Of a stretch of DNA of 64,000 bases, positions 1 to 8,609 are shown piece after piece; position 1 is the stretch's first letter; the number at the start of each line of letters is the position of its first letter. The DNA is from Egibacteraceae bacterium (GTDB lineage Bacteria > Actinomycetota > Nitriliruptoria > Euzebyales > Egibacteraceae): positions 1 through 64,000 of the forward strand of contig JAUJMS010000009.1 of the NCBI GenBank assembly GCA_030446745.1, given 5' to 3'. Below the pieces are notes generated by a model. The model had not been told where the DNA came from, ran no database searches, and was given only the letters and a program-made list of their open reading frames with translations. A program made the translations under genes and the position numbers.

Positions 1-257
1 AGCAGGCGACCGTCGGGCGTCGCGCTCAGGTAGTTCTCGCAGCAGTTGCCCGAGCCGCGCACGACCCGCCACGCCGTGTCCTCGAGCGGCGCCCCGAGCG
101 CGTCGGTCGTGGGATAGCTCTGCCGCTCGGTCTTGAGGCCGGCGGCGTCGACTCTCGCGGGCTGCCCGAGGACCGCCGTCGGTGCCGCAGCGGCGGCCGT
201 GGCGACCGAGGCAAGCAGCACCCCGGCCAGGGCGAACAGTCGCAGCCGTGCGGTCAT
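1..257 (-). CDS. Secreted protein, 5' part only (runs off the left edge)
   Basis: The ATG at 257 opens a frame with no stop to the window edge, giving 85 codons. The N-terminus reads as a Sec signal peptide: MTARLR, then a hydrophobic Leu/Ala/Val stretch, then an AAAAAP cleavage region. The mature part contains GSGNCCENYLSATPDG, with a vicinal Cys pair that could form a disulfide or bind metal. The same signal-peptide-plus-short-secreted layout recurs in the next gene, so both may be secreted and co-expressed. The family is not recognised and the C-terminus is missing. The start is supported by the signal peptide rather than by a clear ribosome binding site. Confidence 0.6.
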   Translation of the reverse strand, partial: MTARLRLFALAGVLLASVATAAAAAPTAVLGQPARVDAAGLKTERQSYPTTDALGAPLEDTAWRVVRGSGNCCENYLSATPDGRL

Positions 258-329
258 GCCGGAGCGCCTTTCGGTCGAACGCACGTCGCCCTGGGCCGCG
301 CAGGCCCCGGGCGTCGTCGCGGTGCGTGG

Positions 330-1281
330 TCAGCTCGCGGGCGTCAGCTTGGTGAACGAGCACTCGGCGCCGAAGCAGGTGCGCGCGAACACCGTGTTCG
401 TCGTCGGCGTCAGCCCCGTCACCGTGCCGCTGAAGCTGCTGCCGTCCAACGTCGCCGGGGTGTACTCCAACCCTGCCGGGTCGGCGTTGGCACGGCCGAC
501 CGCCAGGTCGACGCGCGGGGCGGTGGCAAACGGCGCCCAGCCGTTGATGAACTCCGAGGTCGACGTGTTGGACACGACCGCCTGGAACGCCGCGGTGATC
601 GACATGCCCGCCGTCTTATTGGGGTCGATGGTCACGCCCGGCTTGAAGTCCTTCGCCACGACGCGCCCGATCGAGTCGCGAGTCTCGTACGGCAGGTCGA
701 TCGACACGGTCTTCGCGGCGGTGTCGAACTTGCCCTTCAGGAACGCGAGGTGGTAGCAGCCCGACACCGAGGAGGGCGCCGGGTCACCGACATAGTTGGC
801 GACACACGCGCCGCGCAGCTGGAAGAACTCCCGGCCGGTCTGCTTGAGGTGGTTGACCGGGTCCTCGGCGGTCGTGTGCTCGCAAGGTTCGAGCTCTTGC
901 CCTGCAGCTGGTACTGCGTCTCGCCGATCTTGAACGCCCAGGTGTACCGCACGCCCTCCGGCGGCACCTGCGCCGGCATGCTCTTAGCTGCCAGACGAAG
1001 CGCACGCCCCCGTCGACGGGCTGCAGCTTCGCGTCGGTCAGGGCGATGCCCGCCGCGTCGGCGACCGCGGGGTCGGCGAAGTCGCTGTGGGTCGCGTCGG
1101 CCGCGACCGACTGCGGCGCGGTGATGGGTGCGAACGCGGCCGTGCCGCTCACCGTCGCCGTGCCGCCAGCGACGTTCACGGCGTCGATGGCCACCGCGGG
1201 CGCCGCACCTGCCGGACCGGCTACCAGCCCGATCGCGCAGCCGATGGCCGCGAGCGTCGGCAGAAATCGCTTGCTTCGCAT
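330..1281 (-). pseudogene. Secreted protein of unknown function, interrupted by two single-base deletions
   Basis: The ATG at 1281 follows a GGAGGGG ribosome binding site and opens with a signal peptide (MRSKRF, hydrophobic core, AGPAGAAP). The reading frame is lost near 985 (after FVWQL) and near 882 (after GKSSNL). Reading through both sites restores one protein of about 316 residues: the frame continues as MPAQVPPEGVRYTWAFKIG, then EHTTAEDPVNHLKQTG, and ends in SFTKLTPAS at 330. Both breaks are one-base deletions and coding-like sequence continues across them, so this is either sequencing error or very recent inactivation. The C-terminal half resembles repeated beta-sandwich secreted domains, but I recognise no family. 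Confidence 0.65.
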
Positions 1282-1549
1282 CGTCGTCCCCTCCAGATCG
1301 CGTGACGCCGTCGCCGCCTCCTCGTGCAAGGCAGCGTCGCTTGCGCCCTGCTTCGACACGGGGGCCGCCATCTCCTGCCGCGATGACCGCGATTCGCCGG
1401 GTCGGACTCCACCGACCGCGGGGCTCGTCACCGGCGGCACCGAAAGCGCAACCGCGAGCACAAGGCGCGGGGCTACGCTGGTGTTGCTGCGCGCCCGCCG
1501 ACGACCGTCTGCGTCAATCACACTCGGCGAAGTACAGGAGTGATGAGCC

Positions 1550-1780
1550 ATGACCCGTGCTCGCGATTGGTTGTGGCTCGCGGTCGCCATAACGGCAGCT
1601 GGCTGGAGCGCCTACTGGGCGATTTTGAGCGCGCTCAACGTCCCAGCGGTCGTCTACGACCACTATTCCACCGCGCCCCTGGTGGTCAGCGTGCTGGCGG
1701 TTCTTGCGGTCGCCGGCGCGATAGTCGCATGGTTGGCATGGCGGGCGACGCGGTGGTCGGGGCGCCGGCGTTCCATCTGA
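1550..1780 (+). CDS. Small two-helix membrane protein
   Basis: This 76-residue protein has two predicted transmembrane helices, one at about residues 8-28 (WLWLAVAITAAGWSAYWAIL) and one at about 42-65 (PLVVSVLAVLAVAGAIVAWLAW), with an Arg-rich cytoplasmic tail (RATRWSGRRR). The ATG at 1550 is preceded by CAGGAG at suitable spacing, which decides the start. I do not recognise the family. It stands apart from its neighbours, facing away from the secreted genes to its left. Confidence 0.55.
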   Translation: MTRARDWLWLAVAITAAGWSAYWAILSALNVPAVVYDHYSTAPLVVSVLAVLAVAGAIVAWLAWRATRWSGRRRSI

Positions 1781-1857
1781 ACGTCGGACTCGGGTTCGAG
1801 CCGTGTCAAGCGGCCATGGCACCGATTCGGCAACGCGGCGCAGCTACGCTGCCGTCG

Positions 1858-2049
1858 ATGCGCGCGGAGCCGACGATCGTCTGCGTTGACTGCGGCGGGG
1901 TGTGCCACCTGATCAGCGTTCCGCCGCCCGACGCCGAGTTCGAGCCCGGCGACGTCGTGGCGTACCGCTGCGAGGACTGCCGCGACCGCTGGGACCTCGT
2001 GCTGCCCGAGTCCGACGACGCCGCGCCCGCGGACGGTTGGCGTGGCTGA
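1858..2049 (+). CDS. Small zinc-ribbon-like protein (two CxxC motifs)
   Basis: The 63-residue product carries CVDCGG near residue 9 and YRCEDCRDRW near residue 40. This four-Cys arrangement is typical of a zinc ribbon or rubredoxin-like knuckle. The C-terminus is acidic. The stop overlaps the GTG start of the following hemerythrin-like gene by 8 bases, so the two are probably co-translated. The ATG at 1858 is the first that keeps the protein compact. Function unknown; metal binding is inferred from the Cys pattern only. Confidence 0.55.
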   Translation: MRAEPTIVCVDCGGVCHLISVPPPDAEFEPGDVVAYRCEDCRDRWDLVLPESDDAAPADGWRG

Positions 2050-2503
2050 CGCCGCGGACGCGGACGCCGCCGCACCCGACGCCACCGTCGCGGTGGTCCG
2101 CGAGCGACGCGAGGGGCTGCACGCGGCGCTCGTCGCGTTCGAGCAGGCGATCGCGGCCCCTGCCCCGGGCCGCGAGCGGGCGTGGGCCGACACCGCCGGC
2201 GCCGCACTCACCGCGCTACGCGCCGCGTTCACCGAACACGTGACCGCCACGGAGGCGGACAGCGGACTGTTCGCGCAGGTGCGCTGCCGCGCGCCGCGCC
2301 TCGACCACGCCTGCCACGTCCTGTCCGCGGAGCACCGGGCGATCGACGCGTCTGCCGAGGCGGTCGCCGCCGCCCTCCCCGGCAACCCGACGGCGGGACG
2401 GGAGGCTGCGCTGGCGCTGCTCGCGCTGCTCGGTCGGCACCGGCAGCGCGGCGCCGACCTGATGTTCGAGGCGTACGCCGTCGACATCGGCGGCAGCGAC
2501 TAG
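2042..2503 (+). CDS. Hemerythrin-like (HHE) cation-binding protein
   Basis: The 153-residue, mostly helical protein has the spaced His/Glu residues of an HHE domain: HVTATEADSGLF, HACHVLSAEHRAID and LLGRHRQRGADLMFEAY. Such domains bind a di-iron centre and act in oxygen or NO sensing or in iron handling. The acidic Ala-rich N-terminus (MADAADADAAAPDA) lies outside the domain. The GTG start overlaps the end of the upstream CxxC protein, so the two metal-binding proteins form a small operon. Substrate and role cannot be told from sequence. An iron-repair or stress role would fit the family but is inference. Confidence 0.6.
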   Translation: MADAADADAAAPDATVAVVRERREGLHAALVAFEQAIAAPAPGRERAWADTAGAALTALRAAFTEHVTATEADSGLFAQVRCRAPRLDHACHVLSAEHRAIDASAEAVAAALPGNPTAGREAALALLALLGRHRQRGADLMFEAYAVDIGGSD

Positions 2504-2512
2504 CACCGGCCG

Positions 2513-3133
2513 CTACGGCGCCGCGGGCTGCCCGCTCGCCAGCTCCGCGATGGCCGCGGCGATCGCGCGGAACGCCTTGCCGCGGTGCGAGATCGCGTCT
2601 TTCTGCTCGGGCAGCATCTCGGCGGTCGTCAGCGCCGACCCGAGCGGCTGGAAGATCGGGTCGTAGCCGAAGCCGTGATCGCCGCGGGGAGCGTCGACCA
2701 GCACGCCCTGGAGCGTCCCCTCCGCCGTCCACTCGCGGCCGTCGGGCGCGACGAGCGCCGCGACGCACACGAAGCTCGCCGCCCGGTCGGTGACCCCGGC
2801 CATCCGCTCGAGCACCAGCGCGAGGTTGGCGGCGTCGTCGCCGTGCCGCCCGGCGTAGCGCGCCGAGCGCACGCCAGGCTCGCCGCCGAGCCCGTCCACG
2901 ACCAGCCCGCTGTCGTCGGCGACGCACGCCAGCCCGCACGCGACCACCCCGGAGCGGGCCTTGCGCAGCGCGTTGTCGGCGAACGTCTTGCCGTCCTCGT
3001 CCACGTCGGGCAACGCGACGTCGGCTGCCGACAACACCTCGACGCCGGCGAGTCGAGGGTCGGTCGCGAGGATGCGGCGCAGCTCGACGAGCTTGCCGGC
3101 GTTGGTCGTGGCGAGCACCAGCCGCGCGGTCAC
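2513..3133 (-). CDS. rdgB: XTP/dITP diphosphatase (RdgB/HAM1)
   Basis: This cytosolic house-cleaning pyrophosphatase hydrolyses dITP, XTP and ITP to monophosphates, keeping deaminated purines out of DNA. The 206-residue length is normal. Family motifs are present in order: [16 protein letters not shown] at the N-terminus, [14 protein letters not shown] (catalytic Asp pair), HGFGYDPIF and SHRGKAF near the C-terminus. The GTG start at 3133 overlaps the rph stop (GTGA), so the gene is translationally coupled to rph. It is the last gene of the minus-strand mec-to-rdgB block, in the same position as M. tuberculosis Rv1341. Confidence 0.95.
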   Translation of the reverse strand: MTARLVLATTNAGKLVELRRILATDPRLAGVEVLSAADVALPDVDEDGKTFADNALRKARSGVVACGLACVADDSGLVVDGLGGEPGVRSARYAGRHGDDAANLALVLERMAGVTDRAASFVCVAALVAPDGREWTAEGTLQGVLVDAPRGDHGFGYDPIFQPLGSALTTAEMLPEQKDAISHRGKAFRAIAAAIAELASGQPAAP

Positions 3134-3852
3134 GGCGCCACCGCCGCGCGCTGCACGGCGAACAGCTGGGCGCAGCCGGCGGCGGCGAGGTCGAGCAGCG
3201 CGTCGGCCTGCGCCCGGGTGAACGGGGCGTGCTCCGCGGTGCCCTGCAGCTCGACGAAGCGGCCGTCGCCCGCCATGACGACGTTCATGTCGACGTCCGC
3301 CCCGTTGTCCTCGACGTAGCACAGGTCGAGCAGCGGGCGGCCGTCGACGATGCCGACGCTGACGGCGGCGAGGGGGTCGAGCCGCGGGCGCGCCGACCGC
3401 ACTCCGGACGCGACGGTCGCGTCGAGCGCCAGCGACAGCGCGACCCACGCACCGGTGATCGCGGCCGTGCGGGTGCCGCCGTCGGCCTGGAGGACGTCGC
3501 AGTCGACTTGGATGGTGATCTCGCCGAGCTCGTCGAGGTCGACGACGCTGCGCAGGGCGCGGCCGATCAGCCGCTGGATCTCGTGGGTTCGCCCGCCGAC
3601 GCGACCGCGGGTCGACTCGCGGGGGGTGCGCTCGCTCGTCGCGCGCGGCAGCATCGCGTACTCGGCGGTCACCCACCCTCGACCGGTGCCTTTCATCCAG
3701 CGCGGCACCGTCGTGTCGGCGCTGGCGGCGCACAGGACGCGGGTGCGACCGACCGCGATGAGCGCCGAACCCTCGGCGAACTCCTGGACGCCGGTCTCGA
3801 TGGTCACCCGACGCAGCTCGTCCGCCGCGCGGCCGTCGACGCGCGACGTCAC
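3130..3852 (-). CDS. rph: Ribonuclease PH
   Basis: This phosphorolytic 3'-5' exoribonuclease trims tRNA precursors. The 240-residue protein matches the full family length. It shows the N-terminal R-rich RNA-binding start ([21 protein letters not shown]), the [15 protein letters not shown] segment, [19 protein letters not shown] and the phosphate-site region [15 protein letters not shown]. It starts with GTG, overlaps the phosphodiesterase gene upstream by GTGA and overlaps rdgB downstream by GTGA. The order equals Rv1339-rphA-Rv1341 in M. tuberculosis. Confidence 0.95.
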   Translation of the reverse strand: MTSRVDGRAADELRRVTIETGVQEFAEGSALIAVGRTRVLCAASADTTVPRWMKGTGRGWVTAEYAMLPRATSERTPRESTRGRVGGRTHEIQRLIGRALRSVVDLDELGEITIQVDCDVLQADGGTRTAAITGAWVALSLALDATVASGVRSARPRLDPLAAVSVGIVDGRPLLDLCYVEDNGADVDMNVVMAGDGRFVELQGTAEHAPFTRAQADALLDLAAAGCAQLFAVQRAAVAP

Positions 3853-4598
3853 AGCACGAACTCGTCGAGGTCCGCGGCCACCGTGACCGCGCCGACGTAG
3901 GCGCGCGCGGCCTCGGCGGCGCTCTCCGCCGGGTCATTGGTCGGCCACAGGTGCGTGAGCACCAGACGCTTCGCACCCGCGTCGCCGGCCTGGCGCCCCG
4001 CCTCCTCGGCGGTCATGTGCACCGCGCTCGGGAGCGGCCGTTGGCGTTCCAGCCACGTCGCGTCGCACAGGAACAGGTCGGCGTCGCGCGCGGCGTCGCT
4101 GAGCGCCGGCGTCGGGGCGCTGTCGGCGCTGTACGCGAGCACCGTGCCGGCGGCCTCGATCCGCAGCGCCAGCGTGTCGACCGGGTGCGCCGCGGCGAAC
4201 AGCCTCACGGTCAGCGGTCCGAGCCGCAGCACGTCACCGGCCTGTGCCGGCGTGAACCGGCAGGTCGCCGTGAAGGTGTCGAGGTCGTCGAGCAGCCGGC
4301 CGATGAACGCCGGTGCGCCCGCCGGTGCGTACACCGGCACCGCCCGCGCCCCGTCGCGGTGGAACCGCAGGGCGTAGTACAGGCCGTAGAGGTCGGCGAA
4401 GTGGTCCGGATGCAGGTGGCTCAGCACGACGGCGTCGACGTCGGCGACGTCGCAGCGGCGGGTCAGGTTGCTCAGGGAGCCGTTGCCGCAGTCGACGAGC
4501 AGCCGGTACCCGTCGTGTTCGACGAGGTACGACGAGCACATCCGCTGCGGTCCCGGGTGGGTGCCGGAGCACCCGAGCACGGTCAGCGCGAGGGTCAC
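3849..4598 (-). CDS. Metallo-beta-lactamase-fold hydrolase, Rv1339-type cyclic-nucleotide phosphodiesterase candidate
   Basis: The 249-residue protein has the MBL-fold metal motif HLHPDH (in [14 protein letters not shown]), an N-terminal [11 protein letters not shown] strand-loop, an Asp ligand in YSADSAPT and a late His in LTHLWP. Its position between murI and rph matches M. tuberculosis Rv1339, a cytosolic MBL enzyme reported to degrade cAMP, so a cyclic-nucleotide phosphodiesterase role is the best inference. The tRNase Z family is a possible alternative because of the similar metal site, but the length and neighbourhood fit Rv1339 better. The GTG start overlaps the end of murI (GTGA). Confidence 0.85.
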   Translation of the reverse strand: MTLALTVLGCSGTHPGPQRMCSSYLVEHDGYRLLVDCGNGSLSNLTRRCDVADVDAVVLSHLHPDHFADLYGLYYALRFHRDGARAVPVYAPAGAPAFIGRLLDDLDTFTATCRFTPAQAGDVLRLGPLTVRLFAAAHPVDTLALRIEAAGTVLAYSADSAPTPALSDAARDADLFLCDATWLERQRPLPSAVHMTAEEAGRQAGDAGAKRLVLTHLWPTNDPAESAAEAARAYVGAVTVAADLDEFVL

Positions 4599-5452
4599 GC
4601 GGACGCTTTCCAGCCGAGCGGCTCGACGTCGACGTCGGACAACCGCGGGCCGAGGAAGCGTGCAGCGAGCCGCGCGAACGTCGTGCCGTCGCCACTCGCG
4701 ACGAAGCGGTGCTCGACCGCGCGGTCGTGGGCGAGCAGATGCTGGTCGACGAGTGCTGCGAACACCCGCCGCGCGGTCTCCTCGGCGGAGGACACGAGCA
4801 CGACGTCGGGGCCCATGACGTAGGACAGCACCCCGGTGAGCAGCGGATAGTGGGTGCAGCCGAGGATGAGCGTGTCGACGCCCGCGGCGACCAGCGGCGC
4901 GAGATAGCCGGACGCGACGTCGAGCACCTCGGCGTCGGTCGTGCGCCCCGTCTCGACCAGCTCGACGAAGCGGGGGCACGCCCGGGCGACCAGCTCGACG
5001 TCCGGAGCGGCCGTGGCGACCGCGCGGTCGTAGGCGCCCGAGGCGATCGTCCCCTCGGTGCCGACGACGCCGACGCGGCCGTTGCGCGTCGCGCGGACCG
5101 CCGCGTCGACCGCTGGGGTGATCACCCCGACGACCGGCAGCGGCCAGCGCAGCGGGCGCGGGTCGGCCGGATCGAGCGCGGCGGCGGTCGCGGTGTTGCA
5201 GGCGGCGACGACGAGCTTGGTGTCCTGCGCGGCGAGCCACGCGACGATCTCGGCGGTGAAGTCGCGCACCTGACCGAGGTCGCGGGGACCGTACGGGCCA
5301 CGCGCGGTGTCGCCGAAGTAGACGATGCGCTCGTCGGGCAACAGGTCCATCAGCGCCCGCGCGACGGTCAGCCCGCCGACGCCGGAGTCGAACACGCCGA
5401 TGGGTCGCGGGTCGTGCGCGGACGGGTGCAGCCGCTGCGGCGCGGTCGACAT
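4595..5452 (-). CDS. murI: Glutamate racemase
   Basis: The enzyme makes D-glutamate for peptidoglycan by cofactor-independent racemisation. The 285-residue protein has PIGVFDSGVGGLTVARAL, YFGDTARGPYG, the first catalytic Cys in VVAACNTATAAAL and the second in LILGCTHYPLL. The N-terminus carries about 15 extra residues before the core. The start at 5452 is an ATG 49 bases after the cysM stop. It lies in the same operon-like run as cysM/cysO/mec; M. tuberculosis has the same pairing but with one extra rhomboid gene (Rv1337) between them, absent here. Confidence 0.95.
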   Translation of the reverse strand: MSTAPQRLHPSAHDPRPIGVFDSGVGGLTVARALMDLLPDERIVYFGDTARGPYGPRDLGQVRDFTAEIVAWLAAQDTKLVVAACNTATAAALDPADPRPLRWPLPVVGVITPAVDAAVRATRNGRVGVVGTEGTIASGAYDRAVATAAPDVELVARACPRFVELVETGRTTDAEVLDVASGYLAPLVAAGVDTLILGCTHYPLLTGVLSYVMGPDVVLVSSAEETARRVFAALVDQHLLAHDRAVEHRFVASGDGTTFARLAARFLGPRLSDVDVEPLGWKASA

Positions 5453-5501
5453 GCGCGGGAGTGTAGTGGCGGGGCGTTCGACGACCGCGGTGGCGGCGGC
5501 G

Positions 5502-6446
5502 TCAGGCCCAGAGGGTGTCTTGCAGCCGCGCGGCGATCTCCTCGAGGTCGCCGGCCGCGTACGCGCCGGTGGACAGGTACTTCCACCCGCCGTCGGGTGA
5601 CACGACGACGACGTTGGAGCCCTCCGGCAGTCGCCGCGGGGTGCACACGCGCAGCGCGACGGCCAGCGCGGCACCGGTCGACACGCCGGCGAACACGCCC
5701 TCGGCGGCGACGAGGTCGCGCGTCGCACCCAGGGCCTTGCGCGAGTCGATCTTGATGCGCCCGTCGAGCACCCGCTCGTCGAACACCGGCGGCACGAACC
5801 CCTCGTCGAGGTTGCGCAGGCCGTAGACCAGGTCGCCGTACTCCGGCTCGGCGGCGAAGACCTTGATGGCGGGGTCGTGTTCCTTCAGCCGCCGGCCGGC
5901 GCCGGTCAGCGTCCCGCCGGTGCCGAGCCCCGCGACGAGTGCGTTGACCGTCGGCAGGTCGCGCAGGATCTCCGGGCCCGTCGTCTCGTAGTGCGCCTGG
6001 GGGTTCGCCGGGTTGCCGTACTGGAACGGCATGTAGACGTCAGGGTCGTCGGCGGCGAGCTCCGTGGCGACCCGCACCGCCCCGTTGGAGCCCTCGCTGG
6101 CGGGGCTGAACACGATGTCGGCGCCGTACAGCGCGAGCAGCGCGCGGCGCTCCTCGGAGGTGTTGCGCGGCATGACGCAGGTCAGCTTGTAGCCCTTCGG
6201 CGCGCAGATCGCGGCGAGCGCGATGCCGGTGTTGCCCGAGGTCGGCTCGAGCACGCGGCTGCCGGGCGTCAGCCGGCCGTCCCGCTCGGCAGACTCGATG
6301 AGGTACTTCGCGACGCGGTCCTTCACCGAGCCCGTCGGGTTGTGGCCCTCGAGCTTGAGGTAGAGCGCGTAGCCGGGGGGCGACAGCGACGGCAGGCCGA
6401 CCAACGGGGTGTCGCCCACCGCCTGGCTGATGTCGCCGGCGAGCAT
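5502..6446 (-). CDS. cysM: O-phosphoserine sulfhydrylase / cysteine synthase CysM
   Basis: This PLP enzyme takes sulfide from thiocarboxylated CysO and forms a CysO-cysteine adduct, as shown for M. tuberculosis CysM. The 314 residues include the PLP lysine region NPTGSVKDR, the substrate loop EPTSGNTGIALA, the phosphate-binding GLGTGGTLTGAGR and the C-terminal VVSPDGGWKYLSTG. The ATG at 6446 overlaps the cysO stop (TGATG). The immediate cysO and mec neighbours argue for the CysO-dependent route rather than an ordinary O-acetylserine synthase. Confidence 0.92.
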   Translation of the reverse strand: MLAGDISQAVGDTPLVGLPSLSPPGYALYLKLEGHNPTGSVKDRVAKYLIESAERDGRLTPGSRVLEPTSGNTGIALAAICAPKGYKLTCVMPRNTSEERRALLALYGADIVFSPASEGSNGAVRVATELAADDPDVYMPFQYGNPANPQAHYETTGPEILRDLPTVNALVAGLGTGGTLTGAGRRLKEHDPAIKVFAAEPEYGDLVYGLRNLDEGFVPPVFDERVLDGRIKIDSRKALGATRDLVAAEGVFAGVSTGAALAVALRVCTPRRLPEGSNVVVVSPDGGWKYLSTGAYAAGDLEEIAARLQDTLWA

Positions 6447-6721
6447 CAGCCGCCCGCGACGGCCGGCAGGATCGACACGCTGTCGCCGTCGTCGAGCGGC
6501 GTGTTGATGCCACCGAGGTAGCGCACGTCCTCGTCGTTGACGTAGACGTTGATGAAGCGGTGCAGCGACCCGTCGTCGCCGACGAGCGCTCCGCGCAGGC
6601 CGGCGTTGCGGGTCTCGAGGTCGTCGACCAGCTCGCGCAGCGTCGCGCCCGAACCGGTCACCTTGCGCTCGCCGCCGGTGTGCTTGCGCAGGACGGTCGG
6701 AACGCGGACCTCGATGGCCAT
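6446..6721 (-). CDS. cysO: CysO, ubiquitin-like sulfur carrier (ThiS/MoaD fold)
   Basis: The 91-residue beta-grasp protein ends in AVAGG, the C-terminal Gly-Gly that is thiocarboxylated and serves as the sulfide donor for CysM. Conserved features include the VRVPTVLRKHTGG strand, the TLRELVDDLE helix and FINVYVNDEDVR. The start is ATG 6721, not the upstream in-frame ATG, because AAAGGAG sits about 8 bases before it. It is flanked by mec and cysM in the M. tuberculosis order. Confidence 0.93.
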   Translation of the reverse strand: MAIEVRVPTVLRKHTGGERKVTGSGATLRELVDDLETRNAGLRGALVGDDGSLHRFINVYVNDEDVRYLGGINTPLDDGDSVSILPAVAGG

Positions 6722-6757
6722 GCCGGCGGCTCCTTTCAACGACGGGTGCCGCCGAGG

Positions 6758-7207
6758 TTATCGGCTGCCGACCGGAGCCTGTAGGCCGTCGACGTAGACG
6801 ACGCGCTCGACGATCGTGCCGTCGACGATGTCGAAGCCGCGGATCACCGGAGCGTCGGCGTCCTGCAGCGACACGACGAGGTAGACCGCGTCGGGGTAGA
6901 AGGCCAGCTCGACGTCGGTCGCCGAGGGGAACGCCTCGGTGTGGGTGTGGCTGTGGTAGATCGCGAGCAGGTCCCAGCCGGCGTCGTCCATCTCGTTCAT
7001 GGCGTGGAGCAGCGCCTTGGGCTCCATCGTGTAGAAGGTCATGGAGCGAGCGGCGTTGGGGATCTCGTAGTGCTTGACGACGCGCCCCCCGTCGCCCGCG
7101 AGCAGCCCGCACACCTCGTACGGGAAGTCGCTGCGCGCGTGGGCCACGAGGGCGTCGTAGGTCGCCTGGTCGAGGTCGAGCTGGCCCTGGATGCGGGCGC
7201 GCGTCAC
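6758..7207 (-). CDS. mec: Mec, JAMM/MPN+ metallopeptidase releasing cysteine from CysO
   Basis: The 149-residue zinc peptidase hydrolyses the CysO-cysteine bond, freeing Cys and regenerating CysO. The complete JAMM signature is visible: the catalytic Glu in FPYEVCGLLAG and HSHTHTEAFPSATD (His-x-His, Ser and Asp). The GTG start at 7207 lies 7 bases after the amt stop at 7215. It is the first gene of the cysteine-assembly trio and matches Rv1334. Confidence 0.93.
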   Translation of the reverse strand: MTRARIQGQLDLDQATYDALVAHARSDFPYEVCGLLAGDGGRVVKHYEIPNAARSMTFYTMEPKALLHAMNEMDDAGWDLLAIYHSHTHTEAFPSATDVELAFYPDAVYLVVSLQDADAPVIRGFDIVDGTIVERVVYVDGLQAPVGSR

Positions 7208-7214
7208 GCGGCGG

Positions 7215-8513
7215 TCACTCCTTGCTGGGGACCGCCATGCTAGCCACGGGCGCTGCGCGCCCCGTCGACGCGTCGGTGTCGTGGTAGGCGCGCTCGCCGT
7301 GGAGGCTGACGTCGAGGCCGGCGAGCTCGTCGTCGGCGGGCACGCGCAGGCCGACGACCGCGTCGACCGCCTTGGCGAGGATCAGCGACATCCCGAAGGC
7401 GTAGGCGAAGGTCGCCGCGACCGCGACCAGCTGCCTGCCGAGCAGCGCGACGCCGCCACCGAACAGCAGTCCGTCGGCGCCGACGCCGAGCGACGTGCGT
7501 TGCGCGAAGACGCCGAGCAGCAGCGAGCCGACCACACCACCCACGAGGTGCACGCCGACGACGTCGAGCGCGTCGTCGTAGCGGAAACGGTGCTTGAGCC
7601 GCACCCCGAGCAGGCACAGCCCGCCGGCGGCGGCGCCGATCGCGATCGCGGCGAGCGGCCCGACGAACGCCGCGGCCGGCGTGATCGCCACGAGGCCGGC
7701 GACCGCCCCGGACGCCGCGCCGAGGGTCGTGGCCGAGCCCGTTCGCGCGCGTTCCAGCGCGAGCCATCCGAGCATGCCGGCCGCCGCCGCGACCTGGGTG
7801 TTGACGAGCGCCACCGCAGCGACGGCGTTGGCCCCCAGCGCCGAGCCCGCGTTGAACCCGAACCAGCCGAACCACAGGATGCCGGTGCCGAGCAGCGTCA
7901 ACGGCAGCGAGTGCGCCGGCATGGCCTCGCCCGCGACACCGCGGCGACGGCCCACGACGAGCACGAGGGCGAGCGCGGCAGCGCCGGCGTTGACGTGGAC
8001 GACCGTCCCGCCGGCGAAGTCGAGGGCGCCAAGGCGGTACAGCCACCCCGACGGGCTGAAGACCCAGTGCGCCACCGGCGCGTAGACCACTAGTGACCAC
8101 GCGCCGACGAAGGCGGCGTACGCGCCGAAGCGCAGCCGGTCCGCGGTGGCACCGGTGATCAGCGCGGGGGTGATCACCGCGAACATCATCTGGTAGCCGA
8201 CGAACAGCAGCGGCGGGATCGTCAACGCCTCGAAGCCGGGCACCGGGGCGTCGACCAGCCCGCGCAGCCCGACAAGGTCGAGACCACCGAGCAGTCCGGC
8301 GCCCCCGACGTCGGTGCCGAACGCCAGGCTGCAGCCGACCAGCACCCACAGCACGGTGATCAGCCCCATCGCGAACACGTTCTGCATGAGCATCGCCAAG
8401 GCGTGCTTCGCGCGGACCATGCCGGCGTAGAACAGCGCCAGCCCCGGGGTCATGAACAGCACCACCGCCGCGGCGGTCAGCACCCACGCGGTGTCGCCGG
8501 TGTCGAAGGTCAT
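7215..8513 (-). CDS. amt: Ammonium transporter (Amt/MEP/Rh)
   Basis: An inner-membrane channel for ammonium, 432 residues with about 11 transmembrane helices. Signature segments include FMTPGLALFYAGMVR, the AHWVFSPSGWLYRLGALDFAGGTV region, the first pore His in VVHVNAGAAAL and the second in DALDVVGVHLVGG. The C-terminal tail is short and acidic/polar (DELAGLDVSLHGERAYHDTD), a typical GlnK-contact region. A strong AGGAGGACGAAAGACG precedes the ATG at 8513. No glnK lies next to it; regulation by a PII protein elsewhere is inferred. Confidence 0.93.
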   Translation of the reverse strand: MTFDTGDTAWVLTAAAVVLFMTPGLALFYAGMVRAKHALAMLMQNVFAMGLITVLWVLVGCSLAFGTDVGGAGLLGGLDLVGLRGLVDAPVPGFEALTIPPLLFVGYQMMFAVITPALITGATADRLRFGAYAAFVGAWSLVVYAPVAHWVFSPSGWLYRLGALDFAGGTVVHVNAGAAALALVLVVGRRRGVAGEAMPAHSLPLTLLGTGILWFGWFGFNAGSALGANAVAAVALVNTQVAAAAGMLGWLALERARTGSATTLGAASGAVAGLVAITPAAAFVGPLAAIAIGAAAGGLCLLGVRLKHRFRYDDALDVVGVHLVGGVVGSLLLGVFAQRTSLGVGADGLLFGGGVALLGRQLVAVAATFAYAFGMSLILAKAVDAVVGLRVPADDELAGLDVSLHGERAYHDTDASTGRAAPVASMAVPSKE

Positions 8514-8609
8514 CGTCTTTCGTCCTCCTCGCTCGCGACGGGCGTCGCGCAACGACGAGACGGTGACCGACGGCCGTTTCTCGACCGTTCCTGCGGCGTT
8601 TCGCCGCGG

